From the NCBI RefSeq assembly GCF_022024275.1, contig NZ_CP091804.1, positions 620,001 through 684,000 of the forward strand: 64,000 nt of DNA, given 5' to 3'. Source of the stretch: Sphingopyxis sp. BSN-002. GTDB taxonomy: Bacteria; Pseudomonadota; Alphaproteobacteria; Sphingomonadales; Sphingomonadaceae. Shown piece by piece: positions 32,615 to 41,087 of the stretch (positions within the stretch are counted from its first letter, which is position 1; every line of letters begins with the position of its first letter). Made by a program: the position numbers and the translations under genes. The notes below the pieces were generated by a model that was given only the letters and a program-made list of their open reading frames with translations, made no database searches and had not been told where the DNA came from.

Positions 32615-33853
32615 TCAGCTCGCCCGGAGGCCGTGCAGGAACAGGTTCGACACCTCGAACGCGATCGCGCGATGCGACATCGCGCAATTACGGGGAAGCC
32701 AACGCGCAACGAAATTGAAGGTACCTGCGGAGGCCAAAGCGGTGGGCTCCGCCTCGAACGGGCGAAGGGTGGCATCGCGATTGCCCAGCACCATCATCGC
32801 GATCGACCGGTCGAGCAGATCGGTCGTCTTGGCGCTGTATCGTTCCTGCTGCGCGGGAGAGAGCTTGTGATAGGCGGCCGCCGACAGCGACATCGGCCCG
32901 GCCGGATCGAGCTGCGCCTGGACGTTGAGCGCCAGGCCTGAACGGGACCTCTCAACGCCCGTCGCGAAAGTCTCGGCCCGGTCGAGCAGAATTGCATACA
33001 GATCGAACGCGCGCTCGAGACAGGCGGCGACAAGTTCGGCCTTGCTTGCGAAATGATGGTAGACAAGGCCCTTCGTCGCCCCGAGCTCGGCCGCTATATC
33101 GTCAAGCGAGACGCCTTCGACGCCCCGCGCGTTGAAGAGCGCCGATGCTGTCGTCACGATCTCTCCCGCCCGATCGGCGGCGGGGGCCGGTGCGAGGCTG
33201 GCCCACCCCTCGATCCCTGCCGCCTCCGGGCTCGCCGGCGCGGGACCGGTGGCGACGCCGCTTTCGACGATGGCGCCAAGCTCGGCGGTCAGGCGCCCCG
33301 CCTCCGGTTCGGCACCCCGCGCCCACATGTCGCCAAGCGGGGCCCACGCAATCAGGCCCCAGATCGTACGGGCGGCAATCGCCGGATCGCACCGGCGGAC
33401 CGAACCGTCCGTGATGCCGCGGGCCACAAGGTCCGCCAGCAGGCCGAAGGCCTGATGCTGCCGCGCGCTGATCTCGCGCCTCCCCCCTTCGGGCAGGGCT
33501 TCCAGCTCGGCGGCAATGATCGCGTGGCTATGGTCGCGCTCTTGCGAGGCAGCCATGAATTGCAGAACGGCATCGAGCCCCGAACCGCCGCTGCCGGCGG
33601 CGCGGTCGAGGTCGCGCACGAGGGGCTCCAGCAGGTGCAGATAGCATTGTCGCGCGAGATCGGTGCGATCCGAACAATAATTGTAGAGGCTCGGACGCGA
33701 CAGGCCGACCCGCGCCGCGATCGCGATCAGATCCGCTCCGGCAACCCCGCGGGCGCGGAACTCCTGCGCCGCCTCATCAAGCAGCAGGGCGCGTCGCGCT
33801 GCTTGCGCAGCGCTGGCGAGCGGTTTTTTCCTGTCTGCCTTCACAGTCACCAT
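32615..33853 (-). CDS. Tandem TetR regulator (two HTH domains in one chain)
   Basis: A 412-residue protein that reads as two TetR proteins fused head to tail. The first HTH is at about residues 20-65 (LLLDEAAQEFRARGVAGADL, IAARVGLSRPSLYNYCSDRTDL) and the second at about 205-255 (IVTTASALFNARGVEGVSLDDIAAEL, ATKGLVYHHFASKAEL). Each is followed by its own helical ligand domain, giving about twice the normal TetR length. ATG 33853 is chosen because the longer frame runs into the divergent promoter and operator. It is divergent from the TonB receptor-serine hydrolase operon, which it probably represses through the dyad at 33892-33909. Confidence 0.85.
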   Translation of the reverse strand: MVTVKADRKKPLASAAQAARRALLLDEAAQEFRARGVAGADLIAIAARVGLSRPSLYNYCSDRTDLARQCYLHLLEPLVRDLDRAAGSGGSGLDAVLQFMAASQERDHSHAIIAAELEALPEGGRREISARQHQAFGLLADLVARGITDGSVRRCDPAIAARTIWGLIAWAPLGDMWARGAEPEAGRLTAELGAIVESGVATGPAPASPEAAGIEGWASLAPAPAADRAGEIVTTASALFNARGVEGVSLDDIAAELGATKGLVYHHFASKAELVAACLERAFDLYAILLDRAETFATGVERSRSGLALNVQAQLDPAGPMSLSAAAYHKLSPAQQERYSAKTTDLLDRSIAMMVLGNRDATLRPFEAEPTALASAGTFNFVARWLPRNCAMSHRAIAFEVSNLFLHGLRAS

Positions 33854-33881
33854 GATCCGAGAGTGCCCGCCCCGCGATGGA

Positions 33882-33909
33882 TTGACAAGTCGGTATGAAC
33901 ACACATACC
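33882..33909 (+). promoter_or_regulatory. TTGACA element and dyad GGTATG-N6-CATACC
   Basis: TTGACA (33882-33887) is followed four bases later by the inverted repeat GGTATG (33892-33897)/CATACC (33904-33909). The dyad lies where the spacer of the TonB-receptor promoter should be, between the divergent tandem-TetR and receptor genes. It has the size and position of a TetR operator. The matching -10 is unclear. Confidence 0.6.
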
Positions 33910-33952
33910 ATAATGTCAGAATCATAAACGTAAAAGAATGTGGGAGAGAGAT

Positions 33953-36226
33953 ATGGTGAAGCCGGTTTCCGCGCGCCTTGTTCGCGCATCAGCGATCGCC
34001 CTTGCTTTTGCCGCGATGGCAGGAGCCACGGCCCAAGCCCAGGAGACGCCGGAAGGAGCGGAGTCCGCCACCGACGGCGACATCGTGGTGACGGCGATGA
34101 AGCGCGAAGAGCGGCTCCAGGATGTCGGCGCGACCATCCAGGCCCTCTCCGCCGAAGGTATCCGCCAGGCACGCGTGGCGGAGATCAAGGATCTTGCGAC
34201 GCAGGTTCCCAATGTGGACATCAAGGAAACCGTCCCCGGTGCCTTGCCGACGGTCACGATCCGCGGCATCGGTCTCGACGACTTCAGCACCGTCTCCAGC
34301 CCGGCCGCCGGCATCTATGTCGACGAGATTCCCCTTGCCTCCCCCGGCCTGATGAGCGGCAATTTCTTCGATCTCGGCCGTATCGAAATCCTGAAGGGAC
34401 CGCAGGGCACGTTGTACGGCCGCAATACCACCGCTGGTGCCGTCAACATCGTTTCGGCGACGCCCGGCGACGCATTCGCGGCTTTCGCAAAGGCCGGATA
34501 CGGCAACTTCGACACGTTCGACGCCGAAGCCATGCTCAACATCCCGCTCTCCGACCGGGCGCAGGTCCGACTGGGCGGAAAGACGATCCAGCAGGGTCGC
34601 GGCTTCTGGACGAGCTCCTTGCTGGAGGACGGAACGCCGGGGCGCCGCGATCTCGGCGAGCGGGACATCTGGCTGGGCCGTATCCAGCTCGCGCTACAGC
34701 CGGCCGACGGGCTCGACATCCTCCTGAAGGCCGAGGGCGAGCGGTCGCGATCCCAGATGGGCGTGCCGCAATTCAATGGCACCTATGGACCGGGCACGCC
34801 GTTCGTGCCCTGCACGCCGGTGCTGCAGGGCCGCCTCGACAACAGCGCATGCGCCGACGCCTACGGCTATCAGAACCCGTATGACAATCCGTACCACGGC
34901 GACTGGACGGGCCGTTTTCCCTATAATGTCAATCAGCTGAGCTTGACGGCGAAAATCAACTACAGCCTCGGTGCGGTCGATATCACCTCGATCACCGGCT
35001 ATATCGATTTCTCGCGCCTCTATCACATCGATGTCGATGCCACCCCTCTCCAGCAATTCGACTATGACGAGAATGAGGACGTCCGGCAGTTCACGCAGGA
35101 GCTTCGTTTCGGCTATCGCAACGACCTTGTCGATCTGGTGGCGGGCGGCTTCTACTCCTGGGATCGGGTACTCGGCGACAACACCAATTATGGCGACGAC
35201 TGGCCACTCGTCTTTCTTGGCGCGGCGAGCGGATCCGGCAAGACGAACTATGACCAGGTCACGCGCTCGCAGGCGATCTATGCCGACGCCACCTGGCATC
35301 TCGCCGACAAGGTCGACCTGATCACGGGCCTCCGCTTTACTCATGAGCGGCGTCGCTATGCCGGCGGCACGACGTTCATCACGCCCTCGCCGCTCGTCGG
35401 CGTGAACGACACCTTCATCGACGATGCGATCAGCGACGACAATCTGACCGGGCGTCTGGGGCTCAATTTCCGGCCTCGCGACGGCCTGCTGATTTTTGCT
35501 TCGGTCTCGCGCGGCCGCAAGAGCGGCGGCTTCTTCAGCGGCTTCACCAACAACGACAGCCAGTTGCTGCCCTACCGGCCCGAGACGATCACCGCATACG
35601 AGCTCGGCATCAAGAGCGAGTTCGGGCGCGTCGTCACGCTGAACGCGTCGGGCTTCTACTATGATTACCAGGACCCGCAGACCTTCGTCCGGTTCATAGA
35701 CCCGGCGACGGGCCTGTCTGTGCAAAAGGTCGGTAACGTCGACAGCGCGCGCGTTTTCGGCGCCGATATCGACCTCATCCTGCGCCCCGTGACGGGGCTG
35801 AGCCTGACCGGCAGCCTCGGCCTTCTCGATACCCGCCTTTCGTCCTTTGCGACGGCGGCGGGCGTGATTCCGGCCGGCAACCGCCTCCCGAATGCGCCGG
35901 CGACCTCCTTCTCGGCCAAGGCCCGATACGAATTCGACCTGTCGCCGGGTTTGCGCGCGGCGATCCAGGGCGATACCCGCTATGCCTCGTCGGCGTTCAA
36001 GGAAGCATCGAACGATCCCCTTATCGCATCGCGGCCCTATTGGCTTTTCAACGCGCGCCTTTCCCTCGCGGGCGAAAAGGACGGCTGGGAAGTGGCACTC
36101 TGGGGCCGGAACCTGACCAAAGAGCGCTATGTCGTCTCGGGCGTGAACCTGGCCTCGCTGGGCATCGTCAACCGCATCTACAGCGCGCCGCGAACCTACG
36201 GCGTCGAACTCAGCTTCCGCTACTAG
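33953..36226 (+). CDS. TonB-dependent outer-membrane receptor (serine hydrolase operon)
   Basis: A 757-residue receptor. The signal VRASAIALAFAAMAGATAQA is followed by the TonB box DIVVTAMKREER, the plug (TVTIRGIGLDDF, YVDEIPLASPG, EILKGPQGTLYGRNTTAGAVN) and a barrel ending GVELSFRY. A GGGAGAGAG site precedes ATG 33953. The next gene, a serine hydrolase, starts ten bases after its stop with AGGAGAAG, so they share a transcript. Two cysteines in an extracellular loop (FVPCTPVLQG, NSACADAYG) may form a disulfide. Confidence 0.93.
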   Translation: MVKPVSARLVRASAIALAFAAMAGATAQAQETPEGAESATDGDIVVTAMKREERLQDVGATIQALSAEGIRQARVAEIKDLATQVPNVDIKETVPGALPTVTIRGIGLDDFSTVSSPAAGIYVDEIPLASPGLMSGNFFDLGRIEILKGPQGTLYGRNTTAGAVNIVSATPGDAFAAFAKAGYGNFDTFDAEAMLNIPLSDRAQVRLGGKTIQQGRGFWTSSLLEDGTPGRRDLGERDIWLGRIQLALQPADGLDILLKAEGERSRSQMGVPQFNGTYGPGTPFVPCTPVLQGRLDNSACADAYGYQNPYDNPYHGDWTGRFPYNVNQLSLTAKINYSLGAVDITSITGYIDFSRLYHIDVDATPLQQFDYDENEDVRQFTQELRFGYRNDLVDLVAGGFYSWDRVLGDNTNYGDDWPLVFLGAASGSGKTNYDQVTRSQAIYADATWHLADKVDLITGLRFTHERRRYAGGTTFITPSPLVGVNDTFIDDAISDDNLTGRLGLNFRPRDGLLIFASVSRGRKSGGFFSGFTNNDSQLLPYRPETITAYELGIKSEFGRVVTLNASGFYYDYQDPQTFVRFIDPATGLSVQKVGNVDSARVFGADIDLILRPVTGLSLTGSLGLLDTRLSSFATAAGVIPAGNRLPNAPATSFSAKARYEFDLSPGLRAAIQGDTRYASSAFKEASNDPLIASRPYWLFNARLSLAGEKDGWEVALWGRNLTKERYVVSGVNLASLGIVNRIYSAPRTYGVELSFRY

Positions 36227-36236
36227 GAGAAGACAG

Positions 36237-37349
36237 ATGGGGACGAACGTCCTGATTTCGGGTCATTGCGACGAGCGCTTTGCGGCGGTTCGCGAGGCCT
36301 TCGAGGAGAATTTCACCCGACGCGGCGACATAGGGGCCGCGGTATCGCTGATATTTGCGGGCGAAACGGTCGTCGACCTCCGGGGCGGCTGGCGCGACGC
36401 CGCCCGCACCGGTCCGTGGGAAGCCGATACGGTGGTCAACCTCTGGTCGACCACCAAGGGTGTCGGCGCGATCTGCTTCGCCATGCTCGCCGACCGGGGC
36501 CTCATGTCGTATGAAGACCGGGTCGCGGACTATTGGCCTGCGTTCGGCGCGAACGGCAAGGACCAGGTCACGATCGGAATGCTGCTTTCGCATCAGGCGG
36601 GCCTCAGCGGCTTCGACACGCCCGCCGCCGTCGGAGACCTTCTTGCCGGCGCCACCGCCGCCGACCGCCTCGCCGCGCAGGCGCCGCTCTGGGAACCCGG
36701 CTCGGGATCGGGATATCATGCGATCAGCATCGGAATTCTCGCGACCGCGCTTTTCGAGCGGATCGAGGGCCGGTCGCTGAAAGCATTCGTGCGCGACGAG
36801 ATTGCCGGGACGCTGGGACTCGACATCGCGCTCGGCCTCGCTCCGGCAGACGACGGACGAAGGGCAGAAATCATCGCGCCGCCCGAACTCAGTTCTGCGG
36901 ACATCGGCCAGCTCACTGCGCCGCAGATAGCGGCGCTCGCGAACCCGCCGCTCGACCCCCTGCTTCCGAACGACCCGGCATGGCGGGCGGCCGATCTCGC
37001 CTCGGCGAACGGCCATTCCAACGCCGCTGCGCTCGCCCGCCTCTACGCGCATTTTTACCGCGGCGTCGGCAAGGACGCGCTGGCCATGGCGACACAGGCC
37101 CGTATCGAGGGCGTCGACCTCGTGCTGGGCTTGCCCGCGAGGTGGGCGGCCGGCTTTCTTCTCAACTCCGATGGAATCTATGGACCGAACGAGGCAGCAT
37201 TCGGGCATTCCGGATGGGGCGGCTCCTTTGCCTTTGCGGATCCGGCCGCCGATCTCGCGATGAGCTATACGATGAACCGGATGGGTACGTTGCTCCGTGA
37301 CGATCCCCGCAACCTCGCACTCATCGGGGCGGCCTATGCCAGCCTGTAA
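36237..37349 (+). CDS. Cytoplasmic beta-lactamase-fold serine hydrolase (EstB-like)
   Basis: A 370-residue class C beta-lactamase-fold enzyme with no signal peptide. The catalytic motif is WSTTKG (Ser71-x-x-Lys74). The Tyr element is near GSGYHAISIGIL, and HSGWGGS near the C-terminus stands for the KTG/HxG motif. This pattern is typical of EstB-type esterases and amide hydrolases rather than true beta-lactamases. Translational linkage to the TonB receptor suggests that it hydrolyses the imported compound inside the cell. Confidence 0.86.
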   Translation: MGTNVLISGHCDERFAAVREAFEENFTRRGDIGAAVSLIFAGETVVDLRGGWRDAARTGPWEADTVVNLWSTTKGVGAICFAMLADRGLMSYEDRVADYWPAFGANGKDQVTIGMLLSHQAGLSGFDTPAAVGDLLAGATAADRLAAQAPLWEPGSGSGYHAISIGILATALFERIEGRSLKAFVRDEIAGTLGLDIALGLAPADDGRRAEIIAPPELSSADIGQLTAPQIAALANPPLDPLLPNDPAWRAADLASANGHSNAAALARLYAHFYRGVGKDALAMATQARIEGVDLVLGLPARWAAGFLLNSDGIYGPNEAAFGHSGWGGSFAFADPAADLAMSYTMNRMGTLLRDDPRNLALIGAAYASL

Positions 37350-37591
37350 TTTCTCCCGGGCCTGACGCGCGCGCAAATCCGGGCGGTCGCGGACCGTCCG
37401 GACCGGATGCGGAAGTTTCGGGAACGAACCGCGCGCTGATTTCCTGTGATTTTCGGGAAGATGCCCTTATCATGCGGCCCGAGGGGAACCGGGTTGAAAA
37501 CGATGGTGCAGAAAATCGCGAAACCGGCGGGTGATTTCTTGCCAACACGGGCACGGAAGGAGTCGGACACATTGCAGCGCCCGGTCTCCGG

Positions 37592-38833
37592 ATGAACCCT
37601 TCCGGACCGATGACCGGGCGGCGAGCGGTGCTGACCGGATCCGTGGCGGCGATCGCGGGTGCTGCGACGCCGGTCCGCGCGCATAGCGACGCACGATGCC
37701 CGGACGGCAACGCCGGCTGGGTTCCCTCCGCGGAACTCGTACAGGATCTTCCCCGGCTCATGCGGATCGCCGGCGTGCCCGGGGTGGCCATCGCGGTCGT
37801 CGATCGCGGGAAGCTCGCGTGGAACGAAAGTTTCGGTGTGAAGAACGTTCTGACCCGCGATCCGGTGCGGGAAGATACGCTGTTCGAAGCCGCGTCGATG
37901 ACCAAGCCGGTCTTCGCCTATGCCGTGATGCGGCTGGTCGACGAGAAGCGGCTCGATCTCGACAAGCCGCTCGCCGCGTATCGCCGGCCACCGAACGCGG
38001 GCGACGATCCGAATCTGGAGATCATCACGGCCCGGCATGTGCTGGAACATTCGTCGGGTTTGCCCAACTGGGCGTCCGGCCCGCTCGTCACAAGCCGCGC
38101 GCCCGGGTCGGGCTACACCTATTCCGGCGAGGGATTCATCTGGCTCCAGCTGGTCGTCGAGAAGATCATGGGGGCGAGCCTGGGCAATGTGATGCAGGAG
38201 AAATTGTTCGGCCCGGCCGGAATGGCCCACAGCAGCTTCGGGTGGGACGAAGAGATCGCAAGGTCGGCGGTCTTCGGCCATTCCGAACCTCCGGAAGGCG
38301 AGCGGGTGCTTCCTCCCCAGCCGACGCGCGATCTGGGCAACCGGCTGCTTCCGGTCGCCTTGCGGCGGAACAGGCCCATCGCGTCCTGGACCTATGAGGA
38401 TTCGGTCGAGGCGATGCGGGAGACGGATCCGGCAACGCCGCCCTCGACCCATGATCTTCTGGTCAATTCGGCCGGAGGTCTTCTGACGACGGCGTCCGAC
38501 TATGCGAAGTTCATGGCGCTGATGATGGAGCGGCCGGGCCGAGCCGCGTGGGAAATCGGAGAGGCCTCCCGGCAGGCGATGCTCACGCCCTCGCTGGAGG
38601 TTCGCGGACGCGACATTACGCGCGGGCTCGGCTGGGAGCTCGAGCAGTCTCCGGCGGGCCCGCTGTTCCAGCACAGCGGCAGCAATTACGGAATATTCAA
38701 GACGCTGGGCGTCGGCGATGCGCGGAACGGCCGGGCGATCGTGATCTTCACCAATGCGACGAACGGCAATGTGCTGGCTGCCCGGATCGCCCGGCAGGCG
38801 ACCGGCATCGACCGGTTGAAGTCGCTGATCTGA
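37592..38833 (+). CDS. Exported beta-lactamase-fold serine hydrolase (Tat-like signal)
   Basis: A 413-residue enzyme. The N-terminus TGRRAVLTGSVAAIAGAATPVRA has a twin-arginine-like signal. The active site is ASMTKPVFAY (Ser102-x-x-Lys105), with Tyr in GYTYSGEGFIW and HSGSNYGIF near the end. It resembles the hydrolase at 8825-9979 more than its cytoplasmic neighbour (shared xSxTKxVFAYxVxRLVDE pattern). ATG 37592 or the in-frame ATG at 37610 could start it. The 242 bases before it hold no gene that I can support. It may act on the same class of esters or amides in the periplasm. Confidence 0.84.
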   Translation: MNPSGPMTGRRAVLTGSVAAIAGAATPVRAHSDARCPDGNAGWVPSAELVQDLPRLMRIAGVPGVAIAVVDRGKLAWNESFGVKNVLTRDPVREDTLFEAASMTKPVFAYAVMRLVDEKRLDLDKPLAAYRRPPNAGDDPNLEIITARHVLEHSSGLPNWASGPLVTSRAPGSGYTYSGEGFIWLQLVVEKIMGASLGNVMQEKLFGPAGMAHSSFGWDEEIARSAVFGHSEPPEGERVLPPQPTRDLGNRLLPVALRRNRPIASWTYEDSVEAMRETDPATPPSTHDLLVNSAGGLLTTASDYAKFMALMMERPGRAAWEIGEASRQAMLTPSLEVRGRDITRGLGWELEQSPAGPLFQHSGSNYGIFKTLGVGDARNGRAIVIFTNATNGNVLAARIARQATGIDRLKSLI

Positions 38834-38866
38834 CCGGCGCTGCCGCCGGATCGCGGCGGCCCCGGA

Positions 38867-40921
38867 TCAAACCGAAAGCCTGGCATCCCCTTCCAGAATC
38901 CGTTGTTCCATCCGCGGCCGCGCACCCGGCCGCCACATATCGGCGCGGTGCGACACGCGATAGCGCAGCGGACCGCCGTCGGGCGTCGTCGCCCGCGCGA
39001 TCGGACGGACGATGCAGACGAACTCGGTTTCGATCGCATCCGGTCCTGCGGTGACCACCGAGTAACCGTGCCCCGCCATATCGACGAACTCCAGATGCGG
39101 CGCGACGTCGGGGTTGGTCAGCGCCCGAGCCTTGGCGATATCGCCGCTCGCCGCATATTCGAGCGCCGCGCGGACGCCGCGCTTGACCGTCAGGTTGATG
39201 GTATGCTCGGGCGCCGCGCCCTCGACCTTCCGGACATACAGCGGGCGCTGCGCAGACTCCTGGAAGAATTCCGCCGCTTCGCCGAGCCCCGGCGCGGAAA
39301 CCGAGCCGGTAATGAAGCTGAGCCCGACCGGGTCGAAGCCGGCGGGCGGCAGCTTCGGCGCCGCATAGCCCGCCCAGAAGCTGTGGCGATCGCCCGATAC
39401 TGTCACGAAACCGGAAATCTTGCGGTCGCGGACAAGGTCATAGATTTCCGCGCGCTCGGCAAAGGCGCCACTGAAATCGACGCCGGGGAATACGCCATAA
39501 TCCTTCCCCGGCCATTTGCCCTTCACCACCCCTTCGGGCAGGTTCTGCGGATCGGTGCGCATGTCGAGGGGGCCGTTCGTGAGGCCCCAGATTTTCCATG
39601 TCGCGGTCGATCGGGTGAGCCGTTCCTTGAGCCATGCCTTCTGCGGAGCGCCGAGCACGGTGTAGGCACCTTCGTCGCGACGATAATTCGGAATGCTGCC
39701 GTCGCCGACCGTGATGGTCGCGGGAGGCTTGCCGCCATCATAATCCTTGCCGCCGTCGACGATCTCCAGCCACTCCTGCGGAAGGACGGGATACTCCCCC
39801 GAGTCGAGCGCACCGGCCTCGGCTCGATCGGTCGGGTCCGCCGCCTTGTAGCTGTGCAGGTCGGTCAGGATCAGGTCGACGTTCCGGCCGTAGCGCAGCG
39901 CGCGATAGGTCGTCATGCTGGCGATCGCGGTGACGCTGTTGGGTTCGGTCGCGAAGCCATGCTCATCGAAGGTGTCGATCGGCGCATCGGCGACGACGGG
40001 GGGCGCGAACTGCTCCAGCCCGTCGCCCGAAGCCTTGCGGACGCGCGAGGGAATATATTCCCACCAAGCCTGATTGGCGTCGACGCGTAGCTGCTGCGCG
40101 GGCTCGACCTTGCCGCCGAACCGGACGAAGCTCTGCCAGCCCTGCCACGAGAATTCATGGTTGTCGCCCATGCACACGAACGGGAAATGGGCGCGCGCGT
40201 CCTGAATGTCGGGATCGTCGATATGCGCGCGGTAGACGTGACGGTATCCGGCGAGATTGGTCGGCACATAGAAATTGCCGATCTTTCGCCCGTCGGGAAT
40301 GTGGCCGAGGTCGTAGACGGTGCGCGAATAGCGGTTCGGCGTTTCTTCCGGATATTCGACCAGTTCGTAGATGAAATCGCCGAGATGGAGAACGAAGCCA
40401 AGCTTGCGATCGGCGGGCGCGCGCTCGTCCTCCCAGATCATCCTGCGATAGGCGTTCTGCGCGCCCTCATTGACGCTGTTGCACGAGACGAAGGCGAAGC
40501 GCACGGAGCGCCTGTCGCTCGCGCGCGGGGCGGTGATCGTCCGGCCGATCCGGCTGCCTGCCCCGCTGTCGTCGATAAAGCGATACCAATAGACCGTCGC
40601 CGGCGAGAGCCCGCCGACCATCGCCCGGCAGGTCCAGTCGGCCGCCGCGAGCACCGGCGTGCGCGCCGCGGCGACCACATGATGGAAATCCGGATCGCGC
40701 GCGACCTCCACGGTCAATTCATGGCGGTCACCCAGATCGAACGGCCGCCGGGTCCAGAGGATGATGCTATGCTCGTCGGGGTCTCCCGACGCGACGCCTT
40801 GCGGAAAAGCTTCACGATCTTCCCGCCATGGAAGCCGCGAGGGCGCAGCAGCCGATCGCGACGCCCATATGCCGCTGATCCCGATCGAAGCCGCGCTCGC
40901 CAGAAACTGCCGTCGGTTCAT
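38867..40921 (-). CDS. phoD: Alkaline phosphatase D family protein (large form), Tat-exported
   Basis: A 684-residue PhoD-type metallophosphatase, about 160 residues longer than the other PhoD in this window. The Tat signal MNRRQFLASAASIGISGI precedes AFPQGVASGDPDEHSIILWTRR. Metal-site motifs are RFAFVSCNSVNEG, VLHLGDFIYELVEY, FVCMGDNHEFSW and TVSGDRHSFWAGY. The extra length is spread over an insert around residues 330-470 and a C-terminal domain after the last metal motif. GGAGGGGGATGG precedes the ATG. No Pho box is visible upstream. It stands between convergent serine hydrolase and co-directional peptidase genes. Confidence 0.9.
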   Translation of the reverse strand: MNRRQFLASAASIGISGIWASRSAAAPSRLPWREDREAFPQGVASGDPDEHSIILWTRRPFDLGDRHELTVEVARDPDFHHVVAAARTPVLAAADWTCRAMVGGLSPATVYWYRFIDDSGAGSRIGRTITAPRASDRRSVRFAFVSCNSVNEGAQNAYRRMIWEDERAPADRKLGFVLHLGDFIYELVEYPEETPNRYSRTVYDLGHIPDGRKIGNFYVPTNLAGYRHVYRAHIDDPDIQDARAHFPFVCMGDNHEFSWQGWQSFVRFGGKVEPAQQLRVDANQAWWEYIPSRVRKASGDGLEQFAPPVVADAPIDTFDEHGFATEPNSVTAIASMTTYRALRYGRNVDLILTDLHSYKAADPTDRAEAGALDSGEYPVLPQEWLEIVDGGKDYDGGKPPATITVGDGSIPNYRRDEGAYTVLGAPQKAWLKERLTRSTATWKIWGLTNGPLDMRTDPQNLPEGVVKGKWPGKDYGVFPGVDFSGAFAERAEIYDLVRDRKISGFVTVSGDRHSFWAGYAAPKLPPAGFDPVGLSFITGSVSAPGLGEAAEFFQESAQRPLYVRKVEGAAPEHTINLTVKRGVRAALEYAASGDIAKARALTNPDVAPHLEFVDMAGHGYSVVTAGPDAIETEFVCIVRPIARATTPDGGPLRYRVSHRADMWRPGARPRMEQRILEGDARLSV

Positions 40922-41087
40922 CGTCCATCCCCCTCCAGGCCCGCGCCGATAATCCACTATCGCGCAGATCTATCCGGGATGGCCGGACACAAAAGCTCTA
41001 GCCCGCAAACCGCCGGGAGTTTTCGACAAAGCGCCGGATGGACACCGCTCGATTATGCAGGACGGGTCGGGCTTCGACGTCGGACGA

